From Owenia fusiformis (Eukaryota > Annelida > Polychaeta > Sabellida > Oweniidae), in NCBI GenBank assembly GCA_903813345.2, contig CAIIXF020000003.1:10988931-11052930 (forward strand): a stretch of 64,000 bases of DNA, read 5' to 3'. Of the stretch, positions 43,062 through 58,000 are shown piece after piece; within the stretch, counting starts at the first letter, position 1; every line of letters starts with the position of its first letter. The position numbers were made by a program, and so were the translations under genes. The notes under the pieces are model-generated. The model was not told where the DNA came from. It ran no database searches and worked only from the letters and a program-made list of their open reading frames with translations.

Positions 43062-46000
43062 CTGAAATAGAAAGAACAAATAATACAACAAGATGAAACA
43101 GAGAGGACTTCCACAAATTGCATACTGGAAAGTTTGAGTTTGATGCATGTGTTTCAAATGAGTCAATGAATGAAATAGAGATTTATCTACATTGAGTAAA
43201 AGATAATCCTACGAATAATCAATCAGATTAGGCCTATACACTCAGAATTTCTTAGAAATAGCTGGCTAACATTTATTTTTGATATGGGATATATGAAAAA
43301 GTATGACTGAAAGAAGAAGTAAATATCAAAGAAGAATTCAGCATCAAAACTGTAAATTAGTCTATCCTAGCAAGAGGATAGTTATAATTACTCGCATTGG
43401 GCTTTAGAGTTATAACTTGTTTGAATTGTTGATTCATTGCACTAGAGCTAACCTGGTTAATATGGAATCCATCAACAGGTTCAATTAGTTGCCACCCCTC
43501 TCCACCTTGAGCTTTCCAGGCATCTAGGACTGAAACATAATAGAACATAGTACCATTACATACCTGCCAACCTACCATATTTTTACGGGAATCTACCGTA
43601 AATTTTTCGTTTTTCCGTAAAAAAATGACAAACTACCGTAAGAAAATGCCATTTTTTCCCGTAAAAACGTCCGTAAAAAATCTACCGTATTTTTTCCGAA
43701 ATCTACCGTAAATTTTTTTTTATAAAAAACTCTTTTTTTCCATGAGAATGGCCGTAAAATCTACCGTAAATTTTTGAAAATCTACCGTAAATTTTTGAAA
43801 ATCTACCGTATTTCTGCTAAAATCAACAGTATTTTTGTTCAAACTACCGTAAAATCTCCCGTTTTGTTTGGAAATGCTTAAAATTGAAGTCTTTCTGTAC
43901 TGTCCCTGTAATAAAATACCAAACCGAATATAAGGTATCGGCAGGATATTGATTCGATTCAAAATTCTAAATCACATTCCCCATCCTGGAAAGTCCATGA
44001 AGTTCGTAAACAGACCGTAGAACGTTGTAGCTACGTTCATTCAGTTCGCACACAGTTTAAAACCGATTCGGCAACGTTTTGCAGAACGCAGAGACAAATG
44101 GTTCTGGTGTGATAGCTATTTTTGTTAATTTGTTCATAAGCAGTTTTTAATACGTTCATCTCGTCTTTATTCCGTCTACAGTACGTTGGTATCAAGTTTA
44201 GATGGGGTTAAATTGTGCGTTCGTCTGGTCTACACAATGTAACCAAGCAGTTCAATTACGTCCTTAATCAGTTTAAACCAGTTGACAATTAGTTGTACCT
44301 TGTTCTCAATACGTCCTAATATGTTACTGAATTATCCACCAAATTTTCATACGGTTGAACTCATTCTAAAATAGTAAACATCGTGTCCCTACACAGCAGA
44401 ACGCATTTATTTTTATTCGGTCGAGTTGGGTCTGTCTACGAACAGAATGAACGAGCTACAAACGGACTAGATTGGGGTACTCACGGCTGCAATTTACGCC
44501 TGACTACACAACGTCGTAATACGTCCCTAGTAGGATTGAAGTACGACACTTCCGTTCGTAGTGTGTCCCCAGTGCGTCCAGGTCGTCTTAAGTACGTTAT
44601 CACTCGTGCTATTGCAGAACGTGACGATCACCAGAAAATTTTGAGCATGCTCTAAGTTCTGGAGGACCTACTCGTTCGAGTAGTTTCATGAAGTTTGTAA
44701 CAGATCCCAAACGGTTCTTAGTGGGTTCTTAGTACGTCAAATCCGTTCGTGCACAGTTTAAGCCCGTTTTCGAGAACGTAGTGAGAACTAGTTTGGTATG
44801 ATAACAGGGTAAACATACTGTTTTATTCATTAGTTTTTTAGAAATCTACCGCAAAAACTATCGCATTTTTTCAAAATCTACCGCAAAACTACTGCATTTT
44901 TTCAAATTTTTCCGCAAAACTAGTTTTTTAAAATCTACCGCAAAAACTACCGCATTTTTCAAAATCTACCGTAAAACTACAGCATTTTTTTCAAAATCTT
45001 CCACAAAACTACCAGTTTTTCAAAAAACTACCGTTAAAACTACCGCATTTTTTCAAAATCTACCGTAAAACTACCGCATTTTTTCAGAATCTTCCGCAAA
45101 ACTACCGTTTTTTTAAAAAATCTACCGCAAAAACTACCACATTTTTGTTGAAAAATACCGTAAAATCTACCGCATTTTGAAAAAATCCATCGCAAAAATA
45201 CAGCAATTTAAAAAAAATCTACCGCAAAATTTTGGTCTTAGGTTGGCAGGTATGCATTATTTAACAACAGATTGATTCACTTAGATCAATAGAATTGATG
45301 TGTGTGTGTATTTACCTGGTCCAATAGGGCAGTCTAGATAACTAGCATCAAAGTTCCTGAGTTTTCCTTTGGTTTCTGCAACAACTGACTTTAGCACCTG
45401 ACTCAGTTCTCTGGCCCTCTGAAAATAGTTCCATATCTTAGATACCCAAGGATGAGTCAGGATTTATGCCCTTTTGGTCCCTCACTTATATATGTACCAT
45501 ATTTTCTGTAATTTACTGCCAACTCTCTAATAAGTACCCATCCCCCACTCAAAAAAGTTCAAGAGATATAATGAAACATATGAATAGAGTTAAATAATAA
45601 ATTGTGAAGTATTCTTAGTGTTTTTATGAAAAATAGCATACTATGTCAAAGCAGACAAATCTTTCAATACCAGCCCATGGGAGCATGTGTTCAAAGTTTT
45701 TGTATAAATTAATCATAATTTAGAATGGTCAGGTTGTATCTAGATGGCCAACCACCATCATCTAAATAATGCTCCCTGTGATGAGAGTGAGTTACCTTTG
45801 TTGTGCCATTTCTGATGGTTGCATTTGAGTTCATCCATCCTGCACATGGGGTTACCTAAAACAATACACAACATGTACCTACAATTCATAATACATGATG
45901 TATGTCACATAAAATACACAAAACATGCTGTATGGCACCTACATTACACAACAACATGCTGCATGGCACCTAAAATACATAACATGCTATCTGGCACCTA

Positions 46001-49000
46001 CAATACACAAAAACATGCTGCATGGCACCTACAATACACAAAAACTGGATGGCACCTACAATTCATGAAACATGCTGCTCGCACCTAGAATACACAAAAG
46101 CATGCTGCATGGCACCTACAATACACAAAAACATACTGGATGGCACCTACAATACATGAAACATGCTATATTGCATCTAATATACAAAACATGCTGTATG
46201 GCACCTACAATACATGAAGCATGCTGTTCGCACCTACAATACACAAACGCATGCTGCATGGCACCTACAATACACAACAACATACTAGATGGCACCTACA
46301 ATACATGAAACATGCTGCATGGCACTAACAATACACAACAACATGCTGTATGGCACCTACAATACACAAAACATGCTATTAGGCACCTACAATACATGAA
46401 ACATGCTGTTAGGCACCTACAATACATGAAACGTGCTGTTAGGCACCTACAATACATGAAACATGCTGTTAGGCACCTACAATACATGAAACATGCTGTT
46501 AGGCACCTACAATGCATGAAACATGCTGTATGGCACTTAAAATACATGAAACATGCTGTATGGCACCTAGAATACATGAAACATGCTTTATGGCACCTAG
46601 AATACATGAAACATGCTGTATGGCAACTACAATACATGAAACATGCTGTATGGCACCTACAATACATGAAACATACTGTATGACACCTAAAATACATGAA
46701 ACATGCTGTATGGCACCTACAATACATGAAACATGCTGTATGGCACCTACAATACATGAAACATGTTGTATGGCACCTACAATACATGAAACATACTGTA
46801 TGACACCTAAAATACATGAAACATGCTATGTCACCTACAATAAATGAAACATGCTGAATGGCATACATGTGCGAAAGAGAACATTTCTAAGCATGGGTAA
46901 AATAGAAGGTAAACTACATTTCTCGGGTAATTAAAATAACATGAAATTATGTTAAATGTTGTACACAGATTATACATTTTTTGTTGATGAACATGTCATG
47001 AACCCTATTTCTATTCATACTTTTATTAACCTAAGATTTGTATGTAATATAATTATACAGTATATTCAACCATTGACCTTTAATGTGGGTTAATATAGAT
47101 TAGTCTGAGATCAGTCATACCTGTAGACAATTAAACCAGTCATAGAACTGTGGGTATTTTACATTGCCCCAAAGTTTACCAAGGGGATGCACTCTATTCT
47201 TTAGGTTATCATACAACAGACTGCCATCAGCTAAGCCTATTACTATAAGGTGGCTGCCATTTGGCACTTTGGCATCCTGGAAAATAAAGCTGTTGTACAG
47301 TTTGGAATAACAGAACTTTGCCAAAGCGTCTTAAGAAATTTTCTTTATATGAATAACATCATGAGCTGGCATAATTAAATGTTAATTCCACATTTGAGAT
47401 CATATATAACATAGGAATACTTTAAGTAATAGCCACTTCATCCTCTTGGCAGCCATTTTGAATTCTCAAATTCTTAGTTTTCACCATTTTTAATTCTGTC
47501 TTACCAAAAATTTTAATGTTTTAAGGAAGTTTTTCCTCATCTCCTCTGGTGATGTCATATGTGCCAGAGTATCAGAATGCCTGAAATAAACACATATATC
47601 TACACACATTGAGCTTACATGGATAAGTCATTTTACAGGGGGGGGGGACTGAAATAACATTATGGCCAAAAATGGAAAAGACTACTAAAAGCTAAATTAA
47701 AAGAAAGAAGTAGAGTTTTCTTTTTCAGTTTTAATCTTAGAAGTGAGGCACTAAAATCACATTTTGAAGGTTGTCGATAAACAATGGTGTGATAATAAAA
47801 TCTTCATTAATAAGCTGATGCCACATCTAAATGATATTTACCCATACTTACCCATTACAAACATCATTCCCCACCAGTGCATAGAAGACAAGTAATGGGT
47901 TATCCTTTAGTTTGTCTCTAGCAAGGGCATTTTCATTGTTCAGTGTGCTACCAGATCTGCCTCCATTTACTCCCAGGTTCTGGTAGTCACGGTGATTACA
48001 GCGATTACGTTTCCTCATCTGCAGATAGATGGAGTCTGTTGACCCTTCAATTCTTCCTGTTGTGTCATTCATGAATCCTGAAACAGTACACTTTACAAAC
48101 ATTATACAAATAGTGACTGCGGCTTCGGGAATAGTACATTGTAGAGGATATTCCCAAGGGGAAATCATTTACACTATTGCTCGAAATTAGGCAGTCACTA
48201 TTTGTTTTATTATATACCCTATACTGACTCTTGTCCCGTTTCCTCTGCGAAGGCCAAAAAGGCTTAGAAAGCCCCCTCCCCGGGTCCATTGTTAGCATTA
48301 TAAGCTGTGACGTCATCAGATGCTCAACAGAAATTTTTGCCTCTGAGACTCTCACTTGACAAATTCAATCGCGTTTAACACGCGGAATAGATTATCATAA
48401 CACTTGAAATTACGCAGACGTATTGAGCTTAGGGAACTTTATTCACGTTGCTTATATTGTATCGTTCACGCACGTCTGTCATGGTGAACGGAGTTGATTT
48501 GTGTTTGTGCTCATCCTCCATTCTGTTTTTCCTCTGCGCAGTGATGATGCGCAGACGTTTCCAAGGGTAATAGGAGTTGCAATCGTGACGTCAGCGGGCA
48601 ATAGTTCAAATGTATATTCCCGCTGACGTCACATTTGAGGGAATATAACTTTCCGAGGGAAATAGTAAATCTATTTCGGAACACGTGACTAGGTATTGAC
48701 CAATCAGGATTAGTGTTACATATTGGGTATATAATAAATATTTATATTCATTGAAACATTTGCCTTTCAATTTCCTGGGATCAGAATTTCTATTAAGTTA
48801 CTGTTTAAATTGCATCCTTTTCCTATAACTTATATAATTAGGCTAATAAATTCTATGACTTATTAAAAAAACAGAATGACCTAAAGGGTGTTGTCAATAC
48901 AAAGCTGAGCTTAGTACCTGTTGTTCCTGATAGATGTGGCCAATCAAGTTCATTTTCAAGCCAAAATGGCAGATAGCGCAACATTTCTACATTTAATTTC

Positions 49001-52000
49001 TCTGCCTCAAGCCATTCTGGAGGAATGTGAAAATGTGCCGTCACAGAGTCCCCAATCGCAGCTACACCTATTGGCTGACTATCTTTGCAATATAGGTCTT
49101 CATAGGGTAAACCAGTATTCCCATCAACTCCCTAGAAAATGTTATATTCATCATTTTAGTATTTCAGTTATAACCAAAAAGTCTAAAGGTCAGCAAAAAT
49201 GATAACCATTCAAAAATGAGATTCTAATAACTATTTTACATACAACTCACTGAAATGTCATGAAACCTTATTTAGATAGCTAAAGAATGAAGTTGAATAT
49301 GAAATTTTTACTGGCTTCAAAGGACAGAGAATAGATAACACAAATATGACCCTTGCACCATTGCAATCACATCACTGACACTTAAATGAGCCTAACACCA
49401 TTAATGACATAACTAACACAAAATATATTCCTTGCACCATTGTAGTGGCATCAATGACACAAATATGATCCTTGCACCATTATAATGACATCCTTTACAC
49501 AAATATGTTCCTTGCACTATTGTTATGACATCACTGACACAAATATGATCCTTGCACCATTATAAATAACATCACTAACAAAAATATGTTCCATGCACCA
49601 TTGTAATGGCACCACTAACACAAATATGTTCCATGCACCATTGTAATGGCACCACTAACACATATATGATCCTAACATTATTGTAATGACATCGCTAACA
49701 CAAATATGTTCCTTGCACCATTGTAGTGGCATCAATGACACAAATATGATCCTTGCACTATTGTTATGACATCACTAACATAAATATGTTCCTTGCACTA
49801 TTGTTATGACATCACTGGCACAAATATGATCTTTGCACCATTGTAATGACATCACTGACTCAAATATGTTCCTTGCATCATTGTAATTATATGAATGACA
49901 CAGATATCATCCTTACACCATTGTAATGACATCACTGATATGAATATGATCCTTGTTATGACATCACTGAAATGAGTAGGATCCTTGGACCATTGTAATG
50001 ACATCAATGAAATGAATATGATCCTTGCAAAATTGTAATGACATCACTGACATGAACATGATCCTTTCACAACTGTTATGACATCACTGACACAAATCTG
50101 ATCTTTGCACCATTATTATGAAATCCCTGACAAAAACATGACCCTTGCACCATTATTATTTCATTACTGACACAAATATGACCGTTGCACCACTATTATT
50201 ACATCACTGACGCTAATATAATCCTTGCACCATAATTATGACATCACTGACACAAACATGAGCTTTGTAACATTATTATAACATCAATGACACAAATATG
50301 ATTCTTGCACCATTATTATGTCATCACTGACACAAACATGACCATTGCACCATTATAATGACATCACTGACATAAATATGACCCTTGCACCAGTGTAATA
50401 GCATCACTGAGACCATTATGACATTGACCTATCATCAATCATGTGATATTCTTAAAGGTGACCTACATAAATGCCATTACAGTTTGTGTCATGGAATACA
50501 TCCCCTAACTCGGGTTTAGCCCCAGGATGGATGTTCTCTTGCTCGTCATTGCAGTCCTTACCCCTCCAAGATGACCCACGTAATGTCTGCAACACAGACA
50601 GCATAGTTAAAAAATTACAAGACAACTATTTGTCCCTATGATAAGGAAAAAATTTTCACTGGTTCATTAGGATTACAAGGGGTTACATATGCTAAATAAA
50701 CAAGGATAACTATTTAAATGTATGAACTTGAACATCCATCTTAAGATAAACATTTAAAATATGAGAATTACACACTATGACTCGGAAGGTAAACGCTTAC
50801 ATTATCAGCCTAATTTTCATTTTTGTTTGATGTTTTAAATGATTAAATCAATAAAAGTGACTGTTCATTGCTTGTTTTTTCATTGTTTCATTCATTCTTC
50901 ACCATAAATTCTGTATCACAGAGTATGGTGTGGACTTTTCATGTTTGCTTGAATTGAGTTTCTTAAGTTGAAACTAGGCAGACTTTAAAGCTGATGTGAT
51001 CAATGTCCTGATGCAACAGCAATGGCTGGAGAATTACTAATTAATGCACTGATCCATGCAAAGGGTGCCCATTTATAAATGATGATGATTTACCTGAAAT
51101 GTACTGAAATTGTCACCATCAATATCTAGAGCTGGGTTGTGATCATCAAATATTCTACAATATAAAAGACATCATTTGAACATGCACAACACTCTCCTTT
51201 TGTTGAATCAGTATTTGTTGAGCAACTGGGGTAATAAGGAGAAATGATTAGCTCCAGGGTTTTAATACAACCCACATACAAAAATCATATGGAATATATA
51301 GAAAGAGGAATTACCCCGTCCTGTATCATATTTCATGTATTTATATCAAAGCAATTTCTCCTTTCTCATCATGAGACAAATCTGATGAATTTCACTTGTG
51401 AATTATATCACTGAATATATACTGTGTGTAAAATTTGAATTACTGATTGGAAATCATTTGATTTGATTAATCATCCATATTATAGCATTGTTATCGTTTT
51501 ATTATTAATGAAACTTTTGAGACACATTCTTGACAGGTAAGAATGTCTTTGGAATAAGGCACTAATATCACACCATTATGACACATAGCTTGCCGGGTAT
51601 AAAGTTGATAATTTTTTTTAATTGAAATAAGTTCTTTTTTATGGAGTAGATTTTGAAATAGAAAATTCTTTGAAAATGAACTCTGACCTAAAATGATCTT
51701 TGGAAAGTCAGTATACTTCTATCTTGACCTAAGATGAGAGCAATTTTGAAAATGATAAATTATTAGGAGATAACGACAAAACACCAACTACAATCAACCA
51801 AATAATGACATTTTCGAAATTGGTTTGTCATGTTTTTCTTGTTACATTCTCTATTAACAAAATCTCTGTAATGAAATTGACTATGTTATTTCACAATCTC
51901 AACATTTGTACACAATGACAATGACTGATGAATGCTGTGAAAGATGGCGCGAAAGTTTACAGCTCATATTGTACATTTCATGTCTTTATCTACATGTTAC

Positions 52001-55000
52001 TATGTACATATACTACTTTCATTTAAACAAATGTTTGAGTGTAAAGGTTTTATTGACACTAGAGATCTATGATGATGCACAATATTGAACTTCACAATGT
52101 ATGAGATAAGAGTGAACTTGAAACCACATAAACAGTGGCCTGTTTTGGACTCGTTTTTAGACAGTGAGTTCAACAAAAATATATTCTGCAATGAAGTTTT
52201 GGGCAAAATATCTTCAAAAATGTCTAAATCAAACGGATACTACTGAGTTTTTGATTTTTAACATATATGATGACATGCATCTTGGAGGGACATAGTGAAG
52301 TCATACAGCTGTTTTAAGCACCTACCTTTCAATCCAATCACACAATATCTTTATTCCTGGTAGCTTGCACACAGAGAATGGTTCCTTCCTCCTATGCTAG
52401 AATAAAGGGTCATGTTATTTATTTAACCTGTGAAGCTGAAACTGGCACTAAATGACTGATATTTATGCAAAATATATTATTTGATTTAGAAACATTCCCA
52501 GGGATTTAGGTTGATTTGATTGTGAATATCCGCAGAAATAAAGTACATTCTGGTTTTTTTTTGTAGCTAATAATAATAGATGTTAGCCTTGATGTAATTT
52601 GATGAAAGTATCCAAACTTTGATATATTTTGACACTAGGTCCATGATCATTGGATACATCTCTGCACTACTTACTCAACCTTTAACAACACTTACAGTAG
52701 TATTGTATGGTGCTGCTTGTATCTTCATAAAGTTTTGTCTCTTAATACATAGTTATGAATCTTTATTCTAGTGAAAACAAAATAAATTCCAAGTGATTGT
52801 GATGAACTATGCTTTCCCTAAATGCAGATTTTCCTCCATGCATATTTTTTTAATGTCTGAAGTCCTTATATATGCAACTGGACAAAAATCAGTTTTGTAA
52901 TTTCTGAAGAATTATATTTCTATAAACAACCTTTAACAACACATACCTTCCAAGCTAGGCCACTGGTACCATAGTTTGAATATTTCATGGCTCTGTCTTG
53001 TATTGAAACATCCTAAAACACAGAAGCTTCTTACTGACAATATCTGTTAATGCAATGGTCTGTTGGTCGTGGTTATTACAATTGTTTTCAAATCATCTGT
53101 TTTTCATTTGACACTCATGGTTTGTTTTTACATTTTTGCCTAGCTGTGTAGCTTTTTCCACTTTCAAGTAAACCAAACTGAAATTTCCTAATTTGGAAAG
53201 ACTTTTAATGCAGTATAATATGTTTATGAATTTTTAGCTCTAAATAACTACATTTGCCTAATATATCTAAGTGAGACCCCTTCACTTATGTTCCACCTAA
53301 TAATCAGTGTGTGCATGGTCATCATACCTTTGGCACTGGAAAAAGGTGACACTGTGGCTGACCCTCATCTACAGTACATAGGTGTAGAGCATGACATATA
53401 ACATCTGGGGTCTCATGTTTCTCAAGCCTACAAAAAGAGTGAATACCCTAAAATGCAGGTTTTGGAATATATCCCTAAGAGAACAAATAAGGATTTTACA
53501 CATCTTAAAATCTTAGATCATTTTAATTTCATTGTTCACATAAACATAATTTTTCAAATAAATTTGTATTTATATGATGAATGCTCCTGAATAAAAAAAA
53601 TAGACAAGGCATAAACATGACGAAATGTCACCACTTAGTTGCTCACAATATTAGTCAGATTTGAACTTCTGAGAACTGAAGATAATTTTTAAAAATGGTC
53701 AATTTGAGGCAAGTTGAAAAAAGACCTTTTTGACCTTTTTAACCTTGAAAAGGTCATTGAAGGACAATTAGTCCGAAAAAAGATCAGATTTGAATTTCGG
53801 AGAACTTGGAGATGTTTTTGAAAAAATTGGTCAATTTGAAGCAAGTTGAGAAGGTCATTGAAGGTCAAATCGCAGATTTAGTTGGCTATATTTACTCACA
53901 TGTCTATAACAACAGGGCCTAAGGTTTCAATGATGATTTTACAAGCATATTGGAGTTGTCCTTGGGGCATATAGCTGCAGAGCCTTGCAAGGGCTTGTGC
54001 TACTGAGTCATTGTGGACTTGGGCTAGTTGCTCTGTGAGGGTCACTACCACTGTACAGGCTACAATAAATATGACAGGTTAACATCAAATTTCTGAAAAT
54101 CACTTTTAGCAATTGCTACCATAAATTTGACAAGATTTGCTTTAAGAGATTTAAAAAATTTGTTTGTAAAGATATAGATATCTCTGTGGTTTCTCGATGT
54201 TATTTTCTAAAAAAATATCCTGGCTGAAACTAAAAACAAAACTGAAACTCAGACTAAAGGCAAAAGTTTACTCCATACAACTTCCTAGTTCCCCGATGTA
54301 GTTTATCTGAAGCATAAGTTTTGTTATTTTCTAAAAAATATCCTGGCTGAAACTAAAAACAAAACTGAAACTCAATTAGACTAAAAGGCAAAAGTTTACT
54401 CCATACAACTTCCTAGTTCCTCGATGTAGTTTATCTGAAGCATAAGTTTTGTTATTTTCTAAAAAATATCCTGGCTGAAACTAAAAACAAAACTGAAACT
54501 CAATTAGACTAAAAGGCAAAAGTTTACTCCATACAACTTTCTAGTTCCTCGATGTACCGTAGTTTATCTGAAGCATAAGTTTTGTTATTTTCTAAAAAAA
54601 ATATCCTGGCTGAAACCAAAAACCAAACTGAAACTCAATTAGACTAAAGGCAAAAGTTTACTCCATACAACTTCCTAGTTCCTCGATGTAGTTTATCTGA
54701 AACATAAGTTTTGTATCTAAAACATAACAGGGAAGGGGACCAACTGTAAATCAATTTCTAAATTGAAAGAACAACTTCCTAGTCATCTCAATTGATCAAA
54801 AACAACAATGAAGAAGTATATAATGAAATACATGTAGATAATTGGTACAGAAATACAATCATACCCTGACAGAATGAGATTTTGAGAGAGAAATCTTTTT
54901 CTGCAACATTCGTCAAAAACATTCCCATCTGAAGTAATGAAAAATATGATATCTCCTCTTTTTAGGATGTTGGGTTTACAAAAAAGAATGACCCAACCTA

Positions 55001-58000
55001 TTTCCCCAATCAGTGTTTTCCACAGGTATAGCCCCGCGATTGAGGAAAAAGTGTAAAGATCAACCATGTTAAGGTACAGCTGGAAAGCAATTTTGGTAAA
55101 AAATTGCTATACCAGCACATGTTATTTTCTGGTACAAAATAAAGTATGAAGACATGTGTCAATTGCCTTGCTTTTTTCAGGAAAGTATCATTACATTGTC
55201 TTCTTTAAGAATATCTAGTAGGAGTTCAATGGGAACTCCAGGAAATTCTGATAGGTATAGCAATTTTTTACCATAATGTTACTTTCCAGCTGAACCTTAA
55301 GCAGGGGAGTAGCCAGCTTTCAGCAAGGGCGGGGGCTGGGGCTGAGATTGTAAAAAAAAGGTTTTCAGTCAAGGGGGGGGGATGGTTGGGGTGCTTCAAA
55401 TAAAAAGCATTTATAAAGCTTTTCTTCTTTTATCTAATGGTGTAATGGTTCTATTTTTGTTGGCTATGCCTATGTTATGTGTAAAAGACTAAATATTTAT
55501 ACAATTCGATTTTACCCATTTTGTTCTTTTCATTAACATTACCACAGTCATGAATGGGCCTCAGCCTGTCACAGGGCCTGGGGCCTTGCAACCATTGTCA
55601 AAGTCATATCAGGCTTTAACATTACCAGGGCCGTCAGATGGGGGGGTGCGATGGGTGCGACCGCACCCCCCTTTGTCACCCCCCAAAATAAATTAGAATT
55701 TTTTTTTTATTTTTTTTTTGAAAAATATTTTTTTTTGTAATTTTTTTTTTCATTGACTCATACACTTTGAAAGTACCCAGAAAGCACCAAATAGCATCTT
55801 AAAATTGTAAAATTTTCTAGGGGTATTGGCCACCCCTCACACCCCCCATAAAACAATGGAAAAGTTCTAAATTTATTTTAGAGTTTTGTCTCAGACACTT
55901 TTAAAGTGCCCAGATATCATCAAATAGCTCCTTGATATAGTGAGTGTTTCTGGGGGACTTACTCCTCCGATCTTGCATCTTGCACTTGCATAACCCTCCC
56001 CCCTTTGACGCCCCCCCCCCTTGATCCCCCCCCCCCCAAAAAAAAAAATTGTGATTTTCTCAAATTCTTTAATTGACACATCCACTTTGAAAGTGCCCAG
56101 AAAGCACCAAATAGCGTCGTAAAATTGTAAAATTTTCTAGGGGGAGTGGTTCACCCCTCACACCCCAAACAAAAAAATGGAAAAGTTCTGAATTTGTTTT
56201 ATGTATTGTCTCAGACACTTTTAAATTGCCTAGACATCTTCAAATAGCTCCTTGATAAAGTGAATGATTCTGGAAGACTAACACTTACTCGCCCTCTGGC
56301 ATCCCCACTGCACCTCCCCCTCTGGCAGCCCCCCTCCCTTAACACCCCCCCCCCCCCCAAAAAAAGAAATTGAGATTTTTCAAATTTTTTGGTTGACTCA
56401 TACCCTTTGAAAGTGCCCAGAAAGCACCAAATAGCATCTTAAAATTTTAAAATTTTCTTGGGAAATAGGCACTTTTAGGCACAGACAATTTTTAAGTGCC
56501 CAAACTTCATCGAATAGCACCTTGATATTGTAAATTTTGATATGGGGGACAAACACTTGCTCCCCCTCTGGTACCCCAGCCCCACCTCCCCCTCTGGCAC
56601 CCCTCCCCCCCCCCCCTTTGACAACCCCAAAATTTGAAAAAAATTGTGATTGTTTTTCAATGTTTTTATTGACTACTTTAAAAGTGCCCAGAAGCACCAA
56701 ATATCATCTTTAAATTGTAAATTTTTCTAGGAGAGTTAGCCACCCCTCACATCCCCCACAAAACAAAAGAAAATATTCTGAATTTCATGTATTGTCTCAG
56801 ATATTTTTTAAGTGCCCAGACATCATCAAATAGCACCTTGATATGGTCAATGTTTCTGGGGGACAACCCCTTGCTCCCCTACTGGCACCCCACCCCACCC
56901 CACTTCATCCTCTCATCCTCTTTGACACCCCCAAAAGAATTTGAAAAAAATTCACATTTTTCTTATTGACTCATAACGCACAGGCGTACCAGATGGTTGC
57001 AAATTCGCTCAAAATACAACCAAATTTCAAAATTTTCCTGGGGGAGAACCCCCAGATCCCCCTGAATGCTCCGTTTTTTATTCACTCAACTCTTATTCCC
57101 GTGGTGGTGGCGTACTACTTAGAAACTTACACTTTGAAAGTGCCCAGAAAGCACCAAATAGCATCTCAAAACTATAAAATTCTCTAGGGGGAGTGGACAA
57201 CTCCTCACACCCCCCACAAAACAATTGGAATGTTTGGAAGTTGCATGCATTTGTTAATTCCAAACCAATACAGGGAGTAACTGACCCCCCCCCCCCCCTC
57301 TGTCTTACGCGATTTGATTTACGCGGCAAAAAATGACAATTTCATATTCTCTTAAGCAAAAAACCGCACCCCCCTTGGAGAAAAGTGTCTTACGGGCCTG
57401 ATTACCATGGTCATGACAGGCCTTGGAACCATTGTCACGGTCATATCAGGCTTTAACATTACTACTACCACTGTCATATCAGGCCTTGCAATATAGTATA
57501 GCATTGTTATGGTCATATCAGGCTTTAACATTACTACCTGAGGCCCGGGTATACAGTAAAATAAAGTTTCTTGTGTTTTACATCTATCTTGTTTTGTTAC
57601 ATCTTATTCCCTCATTTGCATGAGTAAGTAGCTAAGATAGTAAAAGAGTATATTAACACATATACTAGGCATTACCAACATAAGTACACTGGGGGATTTT
57701 TTAACATTTTATAACGTATACAGTTGGGGAGATAAATAAATGACAAGTGGATTTGCTGAAGTGAGGATTTCCCATGTTAAAAATAAGAGAATTTACAAGA
57801 GGCCATACATCAGTGGATGAGATTATACAAAATGTAAAATATACAAATTTTAAGGGATATATATCTAGACAATATTGGAAATTATGGGCTTTCAGACCAC
57901 CATAATTAGGAAATGGTGATCGAAAATCGACCTGTCATTTATTTTTGTCCCCAACTGTACCAAGGCCTCAGATTACTATCAGGCCATGCAATATAATATA

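Noticed and set aside
44383-44655. 90-codon frame in the centre of the 1.7 kb element
   Set aside because: No recognisable domain, no catalytic motif, and a composition bias that favours open frames. Kept only as a note in the element entry.
46296-46868. 190-codon minus-strand frame and overlapping plus frames
   Set aside because: Product of the 30 bp minisatellite in an AOAH intron.
47848-48168. Continuous 106-codon reading of AOAH exon 9 with upstream sequence
   Set aside because: Residues upstream of 48077 are intronic; the acceptor CTGTTTCAG and phase with exon 8 set the boundary.
52391-52395. Alternative acceptor for AOAH exon 5, 5 bp further in
   Set aside because: It breaks the phase with exon 4, while the upstream AG keeps a 579-residue open frame.
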